A DNA stretch of 64,000 nucleotides from positions 30,301-94,300 of the forward strand of contig JAIPFF010000015.1 in assembly GCA_021736785.1 (NCBI GenBank), in the 5' to 3' direction. The position numbers were made by a program, and so were the translations under genes. Positions 20,881 to 30,500 of the stretch are shown piece by piece. The notes under the pieces were generated by a model that saw only the letters and a list, made by a program, of their open reading frames with translations, was not told the DNA's origin and ran no database searches. Source of the stretch: Thiohalocapsa sp. (lineage in GTDB: Bacteria; Pseudomonadota; Gammaproteobacteria; Chromatiales; Chromatiaceae). Position 1 is the first letter of the stretch, and each line of letters begins with the position of its first letter.

Positions 20881-21356
20881 TGTGCTGCGGCTCCGCTCTT
20901 GACCGACTCGCCGGTCGACTCGATGACGCCTTCCACGTGTGCCGTCTGCAGCGTATCCGCCACTTCCGGAGGCATGTAGGACTCATCGTGCTTGGCCAGC
21001 ACCTCTTCGGCGTAGAACATGCCGTCCTGGCCGATGCGGCCCTTGGCGACCACGCCCTGACCCTCGCCGAACAGGTCCGGCAGGATACCGGTGTAGCTGA
21101 CCGGCACCGTGGCCGCGTTGTCGGTGACATCGAAGCGCACGGTCAGGCCATCCTCCTGGCGCTTGAGCGTGTCCTCGACCACCAGGCCACCGACCCGGAA
21201 TACCGCGTCGGTCGGATGCTCGTTGGCCGCCACCTGGGTCGGGCTGAAAAAGTACGATAGATTGCTCTGCAGCGCGCTCAGCGCCATCGAGGCCGCGGCG
21301 CCGACACCGGCGATGGCCAAACCGACGAAGACCAGGCGTTTTTGTCTTGCTTTCAT
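20877..21356 (-). CDS. ccmE: periplasmic haem chaperone CcmE
   Basis: A 159-residue protein starting MKARQKRLVFVGLAIAGVG, a membrane anchor, then an OB-fold domain. The covalent haem-binding histidine is in VLAKHDESYMPPE, the conserved KHDExYxPP motif. The start at 21356 is fixed by overlap with the ccmD end and by family N-termini; a longer in-frame extension upstream is a frame shadow of ccmD. Confidence 0.95.
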   Translation of the reverse strand: MKARQKRLVFVGLAIAGVGAAASMALSALQSNLSYFFSPTQVAANEHPTDAVFRVGGLVVEDTLKRQEDGLTVRFDVTDNAATVPVSYTGILPDLFGEGQGVVAKGRIGQDGMFYAEEVLAKHDESYMPPEVADTLQTAHVEGVIESTGESVKSGAAAQ

Positions 21357-21538
21357 CTCGATTCTCCTCGGTGCGGTGCGTTGCGCTCGCGCAGTCGGGC
21401 CAATCGACCCATTCGCGACAGTATGGTTCGCCGGCTGAGACGCAGTTGTACGACCTCGGCGACGAGCAACAGGAAGGTCATGCCGAAGGCGCTCCAGACG
21501 AAAAAGGCATAGCCGCCCTGACGCAGAAATTCCATCAT
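21353..21538 (-). CDS. ccmD: haem exporter protein CcmD
   Basis: A 61-residue single-pass protein, MMEFLRQGGYAFFVWSAFGM, with one helix (about 13-32) and a basic cytoplasmic tail rich in Arg (SRRTILSRMGRLARLRERN). CcmD releases holo-CcmE from the CcmABC complex. It overlaps ccmC upstream and ccmE downstream by four bases each, so translation is coupled. It is easily missed because of its size. Confidence 0.92.
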   Translation of the reverse strand: MMEFLRQGGYAFFVWSAFGMTFLLLVAEVVQLRLSRRTILSRMGRLARLRERNAPHRGESR

Positions 21539-22293
21539 GCGGACGCCTCCCGCTCGAGCACACCGCGCACCCAGGTCGAGTCGCCCTCGCGGGTGAGGAT
21601 GATGCTGCGCAGGCGCGCGAACGCGGCGGCGAAGGAGTAGATCCAAAACGCGAGCGTCATCGTCAGCATGGCGGTCAGGATATTGCTCTCGATGTCGGAC
21701 AGCGACGAGCGCTGATGCAGCGCCGCGCATTGGTTCGGGTCCGGGCAATTGATGGACCAGAAAATCACCGGCAGCATCACCAGCCCGACGATGGCCAGCA
21801 GCGCCGATGCACGGTCCGCGCGGCGCACATCGTCGATGGCCGAGTGCAGGGCGATGTAGCCGATGTAGAGGAAGAACAGGATCAGCTCCGAGGTCAGGCG
21901 CGGATCCCAATCCCAATAGGTACCCCAGCTCGGGCGGCCCCAGAAGGCGCCTGTCCAGAGCGCGATGAAGGTGAAGATCGCGCCGGTGGGCGCCACCGCG
22001 TTGGCCATCATGAAGCTGAGCCGGGTGTTGAACACCAGGCCGATCGCCGCCCATGCCGCAAGCACCAGGTACAGCCACATGGACATCCAGGCGGAGGGCA
22101 CGTGGATGAAGATGATGCGGTAGTACTCCTTCTGCGGGTTGGTGCCGCCGAGGCGATCGGGCGTCTCGAAGAAGCCCCAGTACAGCGAGAACAGGATGAG
22201 CACCAGCGACGCCCCGAACAGGACCGGCACCAGCCGGCCCGCGAGCGGGTAAAACGCTGTGGGAGAGGCGTATTTGAACCAATTGATCTTCAT
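21535..22293 (-). CDS. ccmC: haem exporter/handling protein CcmC
   Basis: A six-helix membrane protein of 252 residues with the tryptophan-rich WWD-type motif WGRPSWGTYWDWDPRLTSEL near residue 120 and flanking conserved histidines (FIHVPSAW). It loads haem onto CcmE. The normal ccmB neighbour is 247 bases away rather than overlapping, and nothing recognisable lies in that gap. Confidence 0.96.
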   Translation of the reverse strand: MKINWFKYASPTAFYPLAGRLVPVLFGASLVLILFSLYWGFFETPDRLGGTNPQKEYYRIIFIHVPSAWMSMWLYLVLAAWAAIGLVFNTRLSFMMANAVAPTGAIFTFIALWTGAFWGRPSWGTYWDWDPRLTSELILFFLYIGYIALHSAIDDVRRADRASALLAIVGLVMLPVIFWSINCPDPNQCAALHQRSSLSDIESNILTAMLTMTLAFWIYSFAAAFARLRSIILTREGDSTWVRGVLEREASA

Positions 22294-22539
22294 ACTTTCA
22301 CCGAGCGTGGCAGTCTAGCATCCGGCGGGCATCGGCCCCACGACCACGGCCGGTTCGGTCGCTGTCTGTCCACGCTGAATATATCGAAAAATCCGATGGG
22401 TGCGCGAGCGACCCGGGTGGGAAGTGCGGCGGCGGAGGGACAGCCGCCGCGCCGCGCAAGCGCCTCGTGCCGAATCCGACCGCCGCGGGAGCAGCTCGGT
22501 TCCGTTGCGGGCCGCGGCCGATAAGTCGTTGCTTCGCGG

Positions 22540-23211
22540 TCATTCGGTCGAAATGCGCAGCGCCGCCGCCGAGGCCAGCGGCGCGAACAGCAGCGCCATG
22601 AGCAAAAACGCGCCCAATAGATAGAAGTAGGGCACGGTGTCGGCGATTTCGATCATGCTGACGGACACCGCGCCGGAACCGTAGACCAGCACCGGGATAT
22701 ACAGCGGCAAGATCAGCAGCGACAGCAGGATACCGCCGCCGCGAAGCCCCAGCGTCAGCGCCGCGCCGATGGCGCCGAGCAGGCTGAGGATGGGCGTGCC
22801 GACCAGCAGCGATGCCATCATGATCCAGACCGCCGCCGGATCGAGGTGATACTGCATCGCCACCAGCGGCGCGACGATCACCAGCGGCAAACCCGTCAGC
22901 AGCCAGTGCGCGATCACTTTGGCCAGCACCAGCAGCGACAGCGGTTGCCCGGTCAGCAGCATCTGCTCCAGGGTGCCGTCGTCGAAGTCCGCGGCGAACA
23001 GGCGCTCCAGCGCCAGCATGGATGCCAGCAGCGCCGCGACCCAGACCACGCCGGGGCCGAGCTCGCGCAGCATCTCGCGCTCGCTGCCGACGCCGAGCGG
23101 GAACAGGCTGACGACGATGACGAAAAAGAACAGCGTCGTCAGCACGTCGGTTCGCCGGCGAAGCGCCAGCGTCAGATCGCGCGTGAGGATGCATGTGAAG
23201 ACCTTCAGCAT
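22540..23211 (-). CDS. ccmB: haem ABC exporter permease CcmB
   Basis: The 223-residue, six-helix permease partner of CcmA. It begins MLKVFTCILTRDLTLALRRR, typical of the family, and contains LGPGVVWVAALLASMLALERLF with its conserved GPG/W region. Together with CcmA and CcmC it forms the ATP-driven complex that releases haem-loaded CcmE. It starts 9 bases after ccmA stops. Confidence 0.94.
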   Translation of the reverse strand: MLKVFTCILTRDLTLALRRRTDVLTTLFFFVIVVSLFPLGVGSEREMLRELGPGVVWVAALLASMLALERLFAADFDDGTLEQMLLTGQPLSLLVLAKVIAHWLLTGLPLVIVAPLVAMQYHLDPAAVWIMMASLLVGTPILSLLGAIGAALTLGLRGGGILLSLLILPLYIPVLVYGSGAVSVSMIEIADTVPYFYLLGAFLLMALLFAPLASAAALRISTE

Positions 23212-23220
23212 CGATTCGGC

Positions 23221-23898
23221 CTAAAAAACATCGACCGGCGCGCCGACATCGGAGTCGGCCGCGCCGAGCGTCAGGCGCTGGATCTCGCCGCGGGTCAGCG
23301 CCACCTCCTGGTGGGTCGTGAGGACCACCGCACCGCCGCCGGCGACGTGCTCGGCGATCAGTGTCTGCAGCAGGTCCACGGCGTCGGTGTCCAGCGCCGT
23401 GAAAGGTTCGTCGAGTATCCAAAGCGGCGCCTTGCTCAAGATCAAGCGCGCCAGCGCGACCCGCTTTTTCTGGCCCTGGGAGAGCATCCGTGTCGGCAGA
23501 TCCTCGAAGCCCGCGAGCCCGATGCGCTCCAGGGCGTCGAGCATGTCGTCGTCGTGCAGCGGGTCCTGGTCCAGCGTCGCGGCGACGCGCAGATTCTCGA
23601 GGCCGGTCAGGTCGGCCTTGATGCCGTTGAGGTGGCCGAAATACAGCAGGTTGCGATTGTAGTCCTCCGCCAGGGCGCGGATGTTCTCGCCCCGCCAGCG
23701 GATCTCGCCCTCATCGGGCCGCAGCAGGCCGCACAACGTGCGCAGCAATGTCGTTTTGCCGCTGCCGTTGCGCCCGCGCACATGCAGCAGGCTCTCTGCC
23801 TGAACGCCGAAGCTGAGCCCGGAAAACAGTCGTCGGTCGCCGCGGCGGCAGGTCAGCGCATCGACGTCGAGCAAGGGGTTGGGCGCGGGGGCGGACAT
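23221..23898 (-). CDS. ccmA: haem ABC exporter ATPase CcmA
   Basis: ABC ATPase of the CcmABCD complex, about 225 residues. Walker A is GRNGSGKTT, the signature is LSQGQKKR, Walker B is LWILDEPF, and the H-loop is TTHQ. The ATG at 23898 (MSAPAPNPLLDV) is preferred; a TTG at 23913 is possible. First gene of the ccm operon; the promoter must lie between it and the divergent gene starting at 24062. Confidence 0.95.
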   Translation of the reverse strand: MSAPAPNPLLDVDALTCRRGDRRLFSGLSFGVQAESLLHVRGRNGSGKTTLLRTLCGLLRPDEGEIRWRGENIRALAEDYNRNLLYFGHLNGIKADLTGLENLRVAATLDQDPLHDDDMLDALERIGLAGFEDLPTRMLSQGQKKRVALARLILSKAPLWILDEPFTALDTDAVDLLQTLIAEHVAGGGAVVLTTHQEVALTRGEIQRLTLGAADSDVGAPVDVF

Positions 23899-24061
23899 TC
23901 GGGGAGTGGGCAATCCTGATGGGAAACCGAGGCGGAGGCCGCCTGCCGCGTCTGTCGCGGTGGCCAGGGCCGGCGCCGCTCGGCACGATACAGCGTCGAC
24001 CGGCGCCGGACAACTTTGAGATAAACTGCGATATTTCGCTGTCCTTGCGCGGAGTCGACTG

Positions 24062-24685
24062 TTGGAGCCGTTTTACCTGCTCGTTTTCATCGCCGGCCTG
24101 CTCGTCGCCAATCTGCTCTTGAATGCGCTGCGCGCGACGGCGTCCATCGGCACCGGCCGCTGTCCTTACGAGCGCCGCGACCCGTTTCTAAGCGAGCAAG
24201 CGCGTCTTTTCATGGGCGCCGCGCAGCAGGCGGTGGGCGAGGGTTACCGCGTGCTGGCGCAGGTCTCGGCGGCCTCGGTGCTGCAGCCCGAGAGCGGGGT
24301 CGGGCGGCGCAAACGCCGCAAGGGCGCAGCGGCGCTGCGCGGGCGGGTGCTGGATTTCCTGGTCTGCGCCGACTCCGATTTGTATCCGCTCTGTGCCATC
24401 GCCATCGAGGAGGAGCGCGCCGGGCGTGCGCGGAAAGCCGCCCGGGCGGCGGTGGCCAAGGCCTGCAGCGACGCCGGTCTGCCCTTGGTCTCGCTGGCGC
24501 TGCGCGATCAGTACGAGATCACCGAGCTTCGCCGGACGTTGCGCGAGGCCATGGCCACCGCCGACCTGCGCCTGACCGACACGCCCAACCCGCATCAGGA
24601 AGACGAAGAGGCCGCGCTGGCCGCGCTGGCGGCGGCCATGCAGGAGCCCGACGGCCCCGGGACCGCCCGCGCTGGCCGTCGCTGA
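24062..24685 (+). CDS. DUF2726-like membrane-anchored protein
   Basis: A 207-residue protein using TTG as its likely start. One N-terminal helix (FYLLVFIAGLLVANLLLNAL) is followed by a soluble domain: an opening FLSEQARLFMGAAQQAV, then VLDFLVCADSDLYPLCAIAIEEE, then a C-terminal segment AGLPLVSLALRD. This order (helix, DFxxC..., AIxxE, Gxpl) resembles DUF2726, a family with a restriction-endonuclease-like fold. The usual acidic/His residues after the second strand are partly replaced, so catalysis is doubtful. Divergent from ccmA. Function unknown. Confidence 0.65.
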   Translation: MEPFYLLVFIAGLLVANLLLNALRATASIGTGRCPYERRDPFLSEQARLFMGAAQQAVGEGYRVLAQVSAASVLQPESGVGRRKRRKGAAALRGRVLDFLVCADSDLYPLCAIAIEEERAGRARKAARAAVAKACSDAGLPLVSLALRDQYEITELRRTLREAMATADLRLTDTPNPHQEDEEAALAALAAAMQEPDGPGTARAGRR

Positions 24686-24702
24686 GACGCCGCCCGGGCC
24701 GG

Positions 24703-25032
24703 TCAGCGGTTGACGGCCCGGCTCGGATCGAGCCAAATCCGGTCGCCCTCGACTTCGACGGCGAATACCGCGATCGGCTCGTCGGCCGGCTCGTCCTCCG
24801 GCTGTCCGGTTTCCAGGCTGAAGCGGCTGCCGTGCAGGGAGCACTTGATGCGCTTGCCGTCCAGGCAGCCGTAGGAGAGGGGATAGTCCTCGTGGCTGCA
24901 GTTGTCCTCGACCGCGTAGAAGCGGTCGTCGACGCGGGCGACGATGTAGGCGCGGCCCTCGACCTCGACCTTGACGAATTTGCCCGGCGCGATCGAATCA
25001 ACCGCCGCTACGGCGACAAATGGCTTGTTCAT
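24703..25032 (-). CDS. Rieske [2Fe-2S] ferredoxin
   Basis: A 109-residue soluble Rieske-type protein. The cluster ligands are Cys45-X-His47 (NCSHEDYPL) and Cys64-X2-His67 (KCSLHGSRF), giving the canonical CxH-x16-CxxH pattern. It lacks the disulfide cysteines and membrane anchor of cytochrome bc1 Rieske proteins, so it is a ferredoxin of the NirD/dioxygenase type acting as a small electron carrier. It lies 9 bases downstream of the TrpD-like gene and is presumably cotranscribed with it. Confidence 0.9.
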   Translation of the reverse strand: MNKPFVAVAAVDSIAPGKFVKVEVEGRAYIVARVDDRFYAVEDNCSHEDYPLSYGCLDGKRIKCSLHGSRFSLETGQPEDEPADEPIAVFAVEVEGDRIWLDPSRAVNR

Positions 25033-25041
25033 GCCCGCCCC

Positions 25042-26157
25042 TCAGCGCAGCCGCTGCGCGGCAGCGCCCGAATCGAGTGCCGCGCGGATGCGATCCGCCG
25101 CCGCCTGCATGGTGGCTTCGCGGCCCAAGTGCCACAGCACCATGGCGCCCGAGAAGACCAGGCTGTCGTAGGTCGGCCCCCTGGCGCCCTCCAGCGCGGC
25201 CATGCCGGCCCGGGCGGCGGCCTGCGCCGTTGCGCGCACATCCACCGCGACGGCGATGTCGTCGCCGGGCCGCGATGCGGTCGGCAGATCATCGGGCAGC
25301 GGCACGGCACGCACGTTTTGCTCGATGCCGATGGCGGTCGGGTCGATCTCGAACGACTGCTCCTCGCCCATCTGCTGATAGTTGAAGCAGACGCCCTGCT
25401 GGCGCAGCGACGGCACCACCCCGCCCTCGACGCCGCGCACCAGCAGCGCCGAATCAAAGCCGGCGTGCCGGGCGAGCAGCGCATAGATGCGCGGATAGGG
25501 CTTATGCACGTAGCCCGTGACCAGGTGCGTCTTCTTGCGCCCGTGGATGGGACGGGTCATGACCTCGACGGTGGTGATCACCTGGCGCTTGACGATGGTG
25601 CCGCGCAGCGGTACCAAATCGTGCAGCTTCGGCGCGAAGGCGCGCTGATCCACATAGGTCCAGCCGATGTCCGGGTCCGACAACCGCGCCGACGCCTCGG
25701 TCGGCGACAGGTCAACCGGAATGCCGGCGGCCTCCATGACATGGCGATGGGTGATGCCGAATTTCGGACCCACCGCATCGACACCGTGGCTCACCGCCGC
25801 AACGCCGCACTCGGCGAGCACCACGGGCAGGAACGGTGCCGCCGGCAGGCAGCGGTTGTAGCCGTCGTAGGGGTCGGCGATGTCCACGACTTCGTCGACA
25901 TCGGCCAGCACATGATCGGTGGCATCGCGGGCCGCGTCCAGCACACCGCGCTGCTCGTCGTCGGTCTCGCGCTTCATGCGCAGGGCGATCAAAAAGATAC
26001 CCGCCTGTACCGGATCGACGGCGCCGTCCAGGATCGCGTTCATGCCGAGCCGCGCCTCTTCCATCGAGATGTCCTTGGACAGCTCCGGCCCGGTGGCGAT
26101 GCGCTGAATGATGGAGCGCATGGCGCGCTGGGTTTCGGTCAGTTCGATACTGCTCAT
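25042..26157 (-). CDS. anthranilate phosphoribosyltransferase-like protein
   Basis: A 371-residue protein with the helical N-terminal and alpha/beta C-terminal layout of the TrpD/nucleoside phosphorylase class (ISMEEARLGMNAILDGAVDPVQAGIFLIALRMKRETDDE). The usual PRPP-binding glycine motif GTGGD is replaced by a region reading DIADPYDGYNRCLPAAPF, so it is probably not a standard tryptophan-pathway TrpD. The start at 26157 (MSSIELTETQRAM) is chosen; upstream in-frame sequence is low-complexity. No other trp genes are nearby; its partner is a Rieske ferredoxin. The substrate is unknown. Confidence 0.75.
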   Translation of the reverse strand: MSSIELTETQRAMRSIIQRIATGPELSKDISMEEARLGMNAILDGAVDPVQAGIFLIALRMKRETDDEQRGVLDAARDATDHVLADVDEVVDIADPYDGYNRCLPAAPFLPVVLAECGVAAVSHGVDAVGPKFGITHRHVMEAAGIPVDLSPTEASARLSDPDIGWTYVDQRAFAPKLHDLVPLRGTIVKRQVITTVEVMTRPIHGRKKTHLVTGYVHKPYPRIYALLARHAGFDSALLVRGVEGGVVPSLRQQGVCFNYQQMGEEQSFEIDPTAIGIEQNVRAVPLPDDLPTASRPGDDIAVAVDVRATAQAAARAGMAALEGARGPTYDSLVFSGAMVLWHLGREATMQAAADRIRAALDSGAAAQRLR

Positions 26158-26358
26158 CGGTGGGGTGCCTTTTCGTTGTCCATGTGGTGAGCGCGCCGCG
26201 GGCGGCGCTCGCGAAGATGTTAGCTGGCGCAGGAGGTCGGGGTCTTCGCGCGGACCTTCAAGCGGCGTGGATGCGCCGACCGGCGCAAAGCCGCGACGGC
26301 GGACGGCGTCGGCGCCTCGCCGCTTGCCGGCTCGCAACAGCCGGCGGTCCGGGAGAGC

Positions 26359-26465
26359 GCGGCGCGCAAACCGGGCGCCGGGTGTCGGCTCAATTGCGCT
26401 CGTCGGTCGGGTTGGCGAGCGGCATCAACGGCGGCGCGCAAACCGGGCGAGGGTTGTCTGCTCAA
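26359..26465. repeat. imperfect direct repeat at the aguB 3' end
   Basis: GCGGCGCGCAAACCGGGCG occurs exactly at 26359-26377 and again at 26431-26449, each followed by a similar tract ending GCTCAAT. The second copy runs into the last codons of aguB, so the first looks like a duplicated gene end. The remaining intergenic sequence from 26158 to the gene holds nothing else recognisable. Confidence 0.6.
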
Positions 26466-27448
26466 TCCCGCCAGCGCTTCAGCAGATCGGCATAGGCGTC
26501 GATACGCCGGTCGCGCAGGAAGGGCCAGATACGGCGGACCTGCTCCGAGCGGGCCGGGTCGATCTCGGCGCTCAGCAGTTGCTCTTCGGTATCGGACCCG
26601 CTCGCCAGCAGCTCGCCCTGGGGGCCGCAGATGAACGAGCGGCCCCAGAAAGCGATGCCGTCGACGCCGTCCGCCGCCGTCTCCGCCGCCGTCTCCGCCG
26701 CCGTCTCCGCCGCCGTCTCCGCCGCCGTCTCCGCCGCCGTCTCCGCCGCCGTCTCCGAGGCCGGCTCCGGGGCCGGCTCGAAGCCGACGCGGTTGCAGGC
26801 AAGCAGCGGCAGGCCGTTGGCGATGGCATGACCGCGCTGCACCGTTATCCAGGCGTCGAGCTGGCGCTGCTGCTCGTCCGCGGGGTCGGTGCGGTCCCAA
26901 CCGATGGCGGTGGGATACAGCAGCAGCTCGGCGCCGGCCAGCGCCATCAGCCGCGCGGCCTCGGGAAACCATTGGTCCCAGCAGACCAGCACGCCCAGGC
27001 GCCCGGCGGCGGTGTCCACCGGCTCGAAGCCGAGGTCGCCGGGTGTGAAGTAGAACTTCTCGTAGAAGCCCGGATCGTCGGGGATGTGCATCTTGCGGTA
27101 GACACCGGCCAAGCTGCCGTCCGCATCGAGCACCACCGCGGTGTTGTGGTAGACGCCGGCAGCGCGGCGCTCGAAGACGGAGCCGACGATCACCATGCCG
27201 AGGGTGCCGGCCAATGCGCCCAGCCATTGCGTGGTCGGTCCCGGCACCGGCTCCGCGGCATCGAACAGTCGGGCTTCCTCCCGCTGGCAGAAGTACGGCC
27301 CCTCGTGGAGCTCCGGGAGCAGTGCCAGACGGCAGCCTTGCGCGGCGGCCTCGCGCAGCTGCCGCTCGATGGCGCCGCGGTTGGCGCCGGCGGCGGCGCG
27401 ATGTCGGATCTGCACGCAGGCGGTTTTGATGGTGTCGCGTTTGGGCAT
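26462..27448 (-). CDS. aguB: N-carbamoylputrescine amidase with tandem-repeat insertion
   Basis: A carbon-nitrogen hydrolase of 328 residues that converts N-carbamoylputrescine to putrescine, CO2 and ammonia. The Glu-Lys-Cys triad is in LLPELHEGPYFC, YRKMHIPDDPGFYEKFYF and VLVCWDQWFPEAARL; the peptide around the Cys and the NRVGFE...GIAFWGRSFI segment fit AguB. Family members have about 290-295 residues; the excess is seven consecutive ETAA units inserted in the loop between those last two motifs. Agmatine deiminase (aguA), a frequent neighbour, is absent here. The start at 27448 gives the family N-terminus (TIKTACVQ). Confidence 0.9.
   Translation of the reverse strand: MPKRDTIKTACVQIRHRAAAGANRGAIERQLREAAAQGCRLALLPELHEGPYFCQREEARLFDAAEPVPGPTTQWLGALAGTLGMVIVGSVFERRAAGVYHNTAVVLDADGSLAGVYRKMHIPDDPGFYEKFYFTPGDLGFEPVDTAAGRLGVLVCWDQWFPEAARLMALAGAELLLYPTAIGWDRTDPADEQQRQLDAWITVQRGHAIANGLPLLACNRVGFEPAPEPASETAAETAAETAAETAAETAAETAAETAADGVDGIAFWGRSFICGPQGELLASGSDTEEQLLSAEIDPARSEQVRRIWPFLRDRRIDAYADLLKRWRD
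26672..26755. repeat. 12-bp minisatellite, 7 copies, inside aguB
   Basis: Seven perfect in-frame 12-bp units (plus strand CGCCGCCGTCTC rotations) encode ETAA x7 within the amidase. Perfect identity of all units implies recent expansion by slippage, and in-frame copy-number change would not break the gene. Confidence 0.95.
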
Positions 27449-27507
27449 GTCTGAGGTGTTCGGGCGTGCTCCTGAGCAGAGTGACGTTCGATCGCGGCGC
27501 TCGGGCG

Positions 27508-30500
27508 CTATGGCCCGAACAGGAGGCTCTCGTACCAATACAGCTCGTCGGTATCCAACCGGAAGCCGGTGTCTTCCGAGCCCTTGCCGTCGGTGCCGGC
27601 GCCGACACCGACCAGGCGGATCTCGGTGCCGAAGTGGGCGACCGCATGGTCCGGGATGCTGGACTTGATTTTCTTGCGCCGGTCGATTTTCGACAAGGTC
27701 GCGCCGGTCGGCGACGCCCAATCATAGCGGGCAGAGCCGTCGTGCAGCGAGACGGCGTACAGGTAGCCCGCGCCCTCCGACGGACGGCAGATGCTTTCGT
27801 TCTCGGGGTCGTCGGGGTCCGGCGGCACGTAGCTGGTGAAGAACACCGTGCCCTTCAATGTGATGGAGCGCGATAGGCTTTTCTCGCCGCTGTCTTCCAG
27901 GCGCAGGTACCAGCCCTTGGTGCGGGCGGCGCGCAGCGTCGACTGCACGCTCGCGCGCTGCTCGCCGGTGCCGTCTTGGATCAGGTTGTCGGTGATGTCC
28001 ATGAGCGCCGACTCGGTGATCACGGGCGGCGTTTCGGCGCAGGGCAGGCCTTTCGGATTCGAGACCGCGCTGGCGCAGGCGTCCACTGCGTCGTTGCCGT
28101 CGTTGGCGATATGGATGGCGCTCTTGATGCCGTAGTCGCGCAGCACGTAGACGCGGTTGTCCACCGTGGTCTCGAGCGGGTGCGAGCGGTTGCCGGTGCC
28201 GACAATGACGGCGTCGAAGGACAGGCCGTAATAGCGGGTCTGCACCACGTCGACGCGGTTCATGATGCGCCGGTCGTCGGTCTCGGTGTCGCCGCCGAGG
28301 GCGGCGAGCTTGTGCACGGTCCAGTCCTGATCCTTTGCACCGATCATGTCGATGCGCCAGACGTTGCCGCCGGTATCGGCGAAGTACAGTCGATCGGAGA
28401 TACCGTCGCTGTCGGCATCGATGGCGGTCACCGCGGCCGGCACCGAATCTTCCAGTCCCGGTACCTGTAGGTTGTAGGCGTTGCTGACGGCGGGCGTCGC
28501 GCTCCAGACGAGCGCGCCGGTCTCGGCGTCGAGGATGTACAGGCCGCGGCCGACATTGTCCGCCGTTCCCGCCTGCTGGAAGTCTTTATTGGTGTCGTAG
28601 CCGGCGGCGACGATGACCACCGGGTCGTCGTAGCCGGGGATGCGGGTGACTTCGGGCTCGGCCCAGGTCTGGCCGAGCTCGCTCAGCGTGTCGTCGTCTC
28701 GCCGCCAGAGCATCGAGGGGTTGTCCGGGTCGGTCACGTCCATCGCATAGTAGCTTGTGCCGCCGCGGCGCATGCCGAAGAAGATATGCGCCTTGTCGCC
28801 GTCGGCGACGGCGATGGCGCCGTCGTCGTCGGCATCGACGATGTAAGACGAGACGCTGCCGTCGATGCCGTAGGGGTGCTCGGAGGTGATGCTGTTTTCG
28901 TAGAGCACCTTGACGATGGGCGCGGTCTCCTTGGCGAAGAAGGCCCAGTCCTCGCTGCCGTCGGCGGCGTCGAGCATATGCAGGAAGCCGGCGTTGGTGC
29001 CGAAGACGATGCGCACGTCCTGGTCATTGGCGTCGCTGCCGCCGTAGTTGATCGCCAGCGGGCGCGAATGAATGAGGTCGCCGATGATCCAGGGGCGGGT
29101 GTCGGCGGTGTCGCCGTCTTCGTCCTCGTCGTCGACGTCGACGCCGCGGGCCCAGTCGATCAGCAGGTCGCGCTCGGCGTCGTCCTCGATGCCGAACAGC
29201 GCCGGGGTCAGGGCGTCGTTGTCGGTGTCGAAGGTCTCCAGGGCCTCGCCGTCGCCGGTATTGGCCACCCCGGTATTGGTCAGCAAGGTGCGATCCGACA
29301 CGTCGCGGGCGGCGAGCAGGGCGCCGGCCCCGCCGGCCTCCACATCCATGCCGTCGCCGGACACCGACGTCCAGAACGTCGATGCGCTGTTCTTGATGTT
29401 GCCGCTCTCTTCGTCGATGGCGCGGGCGCCGTTGCGGTCCAATACCTCGCCGTCGTCGTTGATAATCAGCTTCTTGATATTGCCCGGCCAGCGCGGGGTG
29501 TTGTAGGGCCGGAACATGGAATAGAACAGGTCATCCAGGCTGCGGGTGCGGTTGAAGGCATCCACGGCAACGGCGGGCGCGGCGAAGTTGGTGTTCGACG
29601 ACAGGATCTCGTTGATGGCGCGCTGAAACGCCTCGTTCAACTCGGGTGCATCATCGGCCGTGAAATATTTGCCGCCGCCGCGCTCGGCGGTCTCGCCGAG
29701 TAATGCCTGATCGGTCTGGAAGCCGACGGTGAAGGTCAGCGCGATGTTGTCGCCGTTTTCCCATTGGTCGTCCATGTCGTTGCGGAACATGTACTCGGCG
29801 AGCTCCGGCAGGCAGTTCTCGGCGGTGGAGTCGATCCAGCCGCGCGAGGGATCATGCCTGCTGTTTGCGTGTATGCCGCAGCTGCCGATGCCCGGAAGGG
29901 CCTTGATGGCGGCGTTCGCGCTCAGGTCGAGCGTCGGCACGCCGTCGGTCATCAGCAGCACGTACATCTGCTCGCAGTCGCCGAGCGGGCTGTGGTAGGT
30001 GCCGTCGTAGGCGCAACTGCCGCTCGGGTTCTCGGCGCAGCGGTCCCGCACCGGGTCGGCGGTGGAATCGTCGTCGCCGAAGCGAACGCTTTGGGCGATG
30101 TCGTCCGGGCGCGCGATGTAGCGAAACGCCTCGTAGAGCGTCTCGCACAGCGGCGTGTTGGTCATGGGCTCCAAGTCGTCGACGGTGTCGATCATGGCCG
30201 TGCGGTCGGCGGCGTCCATATGCTGCAGGTGATGGACCACCCGCCCGCCGTCGCGCCCCTCCTCCCAGGTGCCCCGATAGCTGTTCCAGCTGCCGTTCAC
30301 GTTGAAGGTCATCAGGCCGAAGTCGACGTTGGGATTGGTCGTGATCAGATTGGTGACCACCTCCTTGGCGATCTCCATCTTCGAGCGCTCGGAGGCCATA
30401 CCGTCGTTGTGGTACCAGGCCATGTACTGGGCACTGTAGAGATTGCGGAAGGTATTCGGATAATCGCGCAGGCCCTGGCCATCCCACGGGCCGCCCGCGC

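Noticed and set aside
26572..26831. Arg-repeat or Ala-Val-Ser repeat proteins over the aguB minisatellite
   Set aside because: These are other-frame readings of the 12-bp repeat; only the AguB frame continues into conserved enzyme sequence on both sides.
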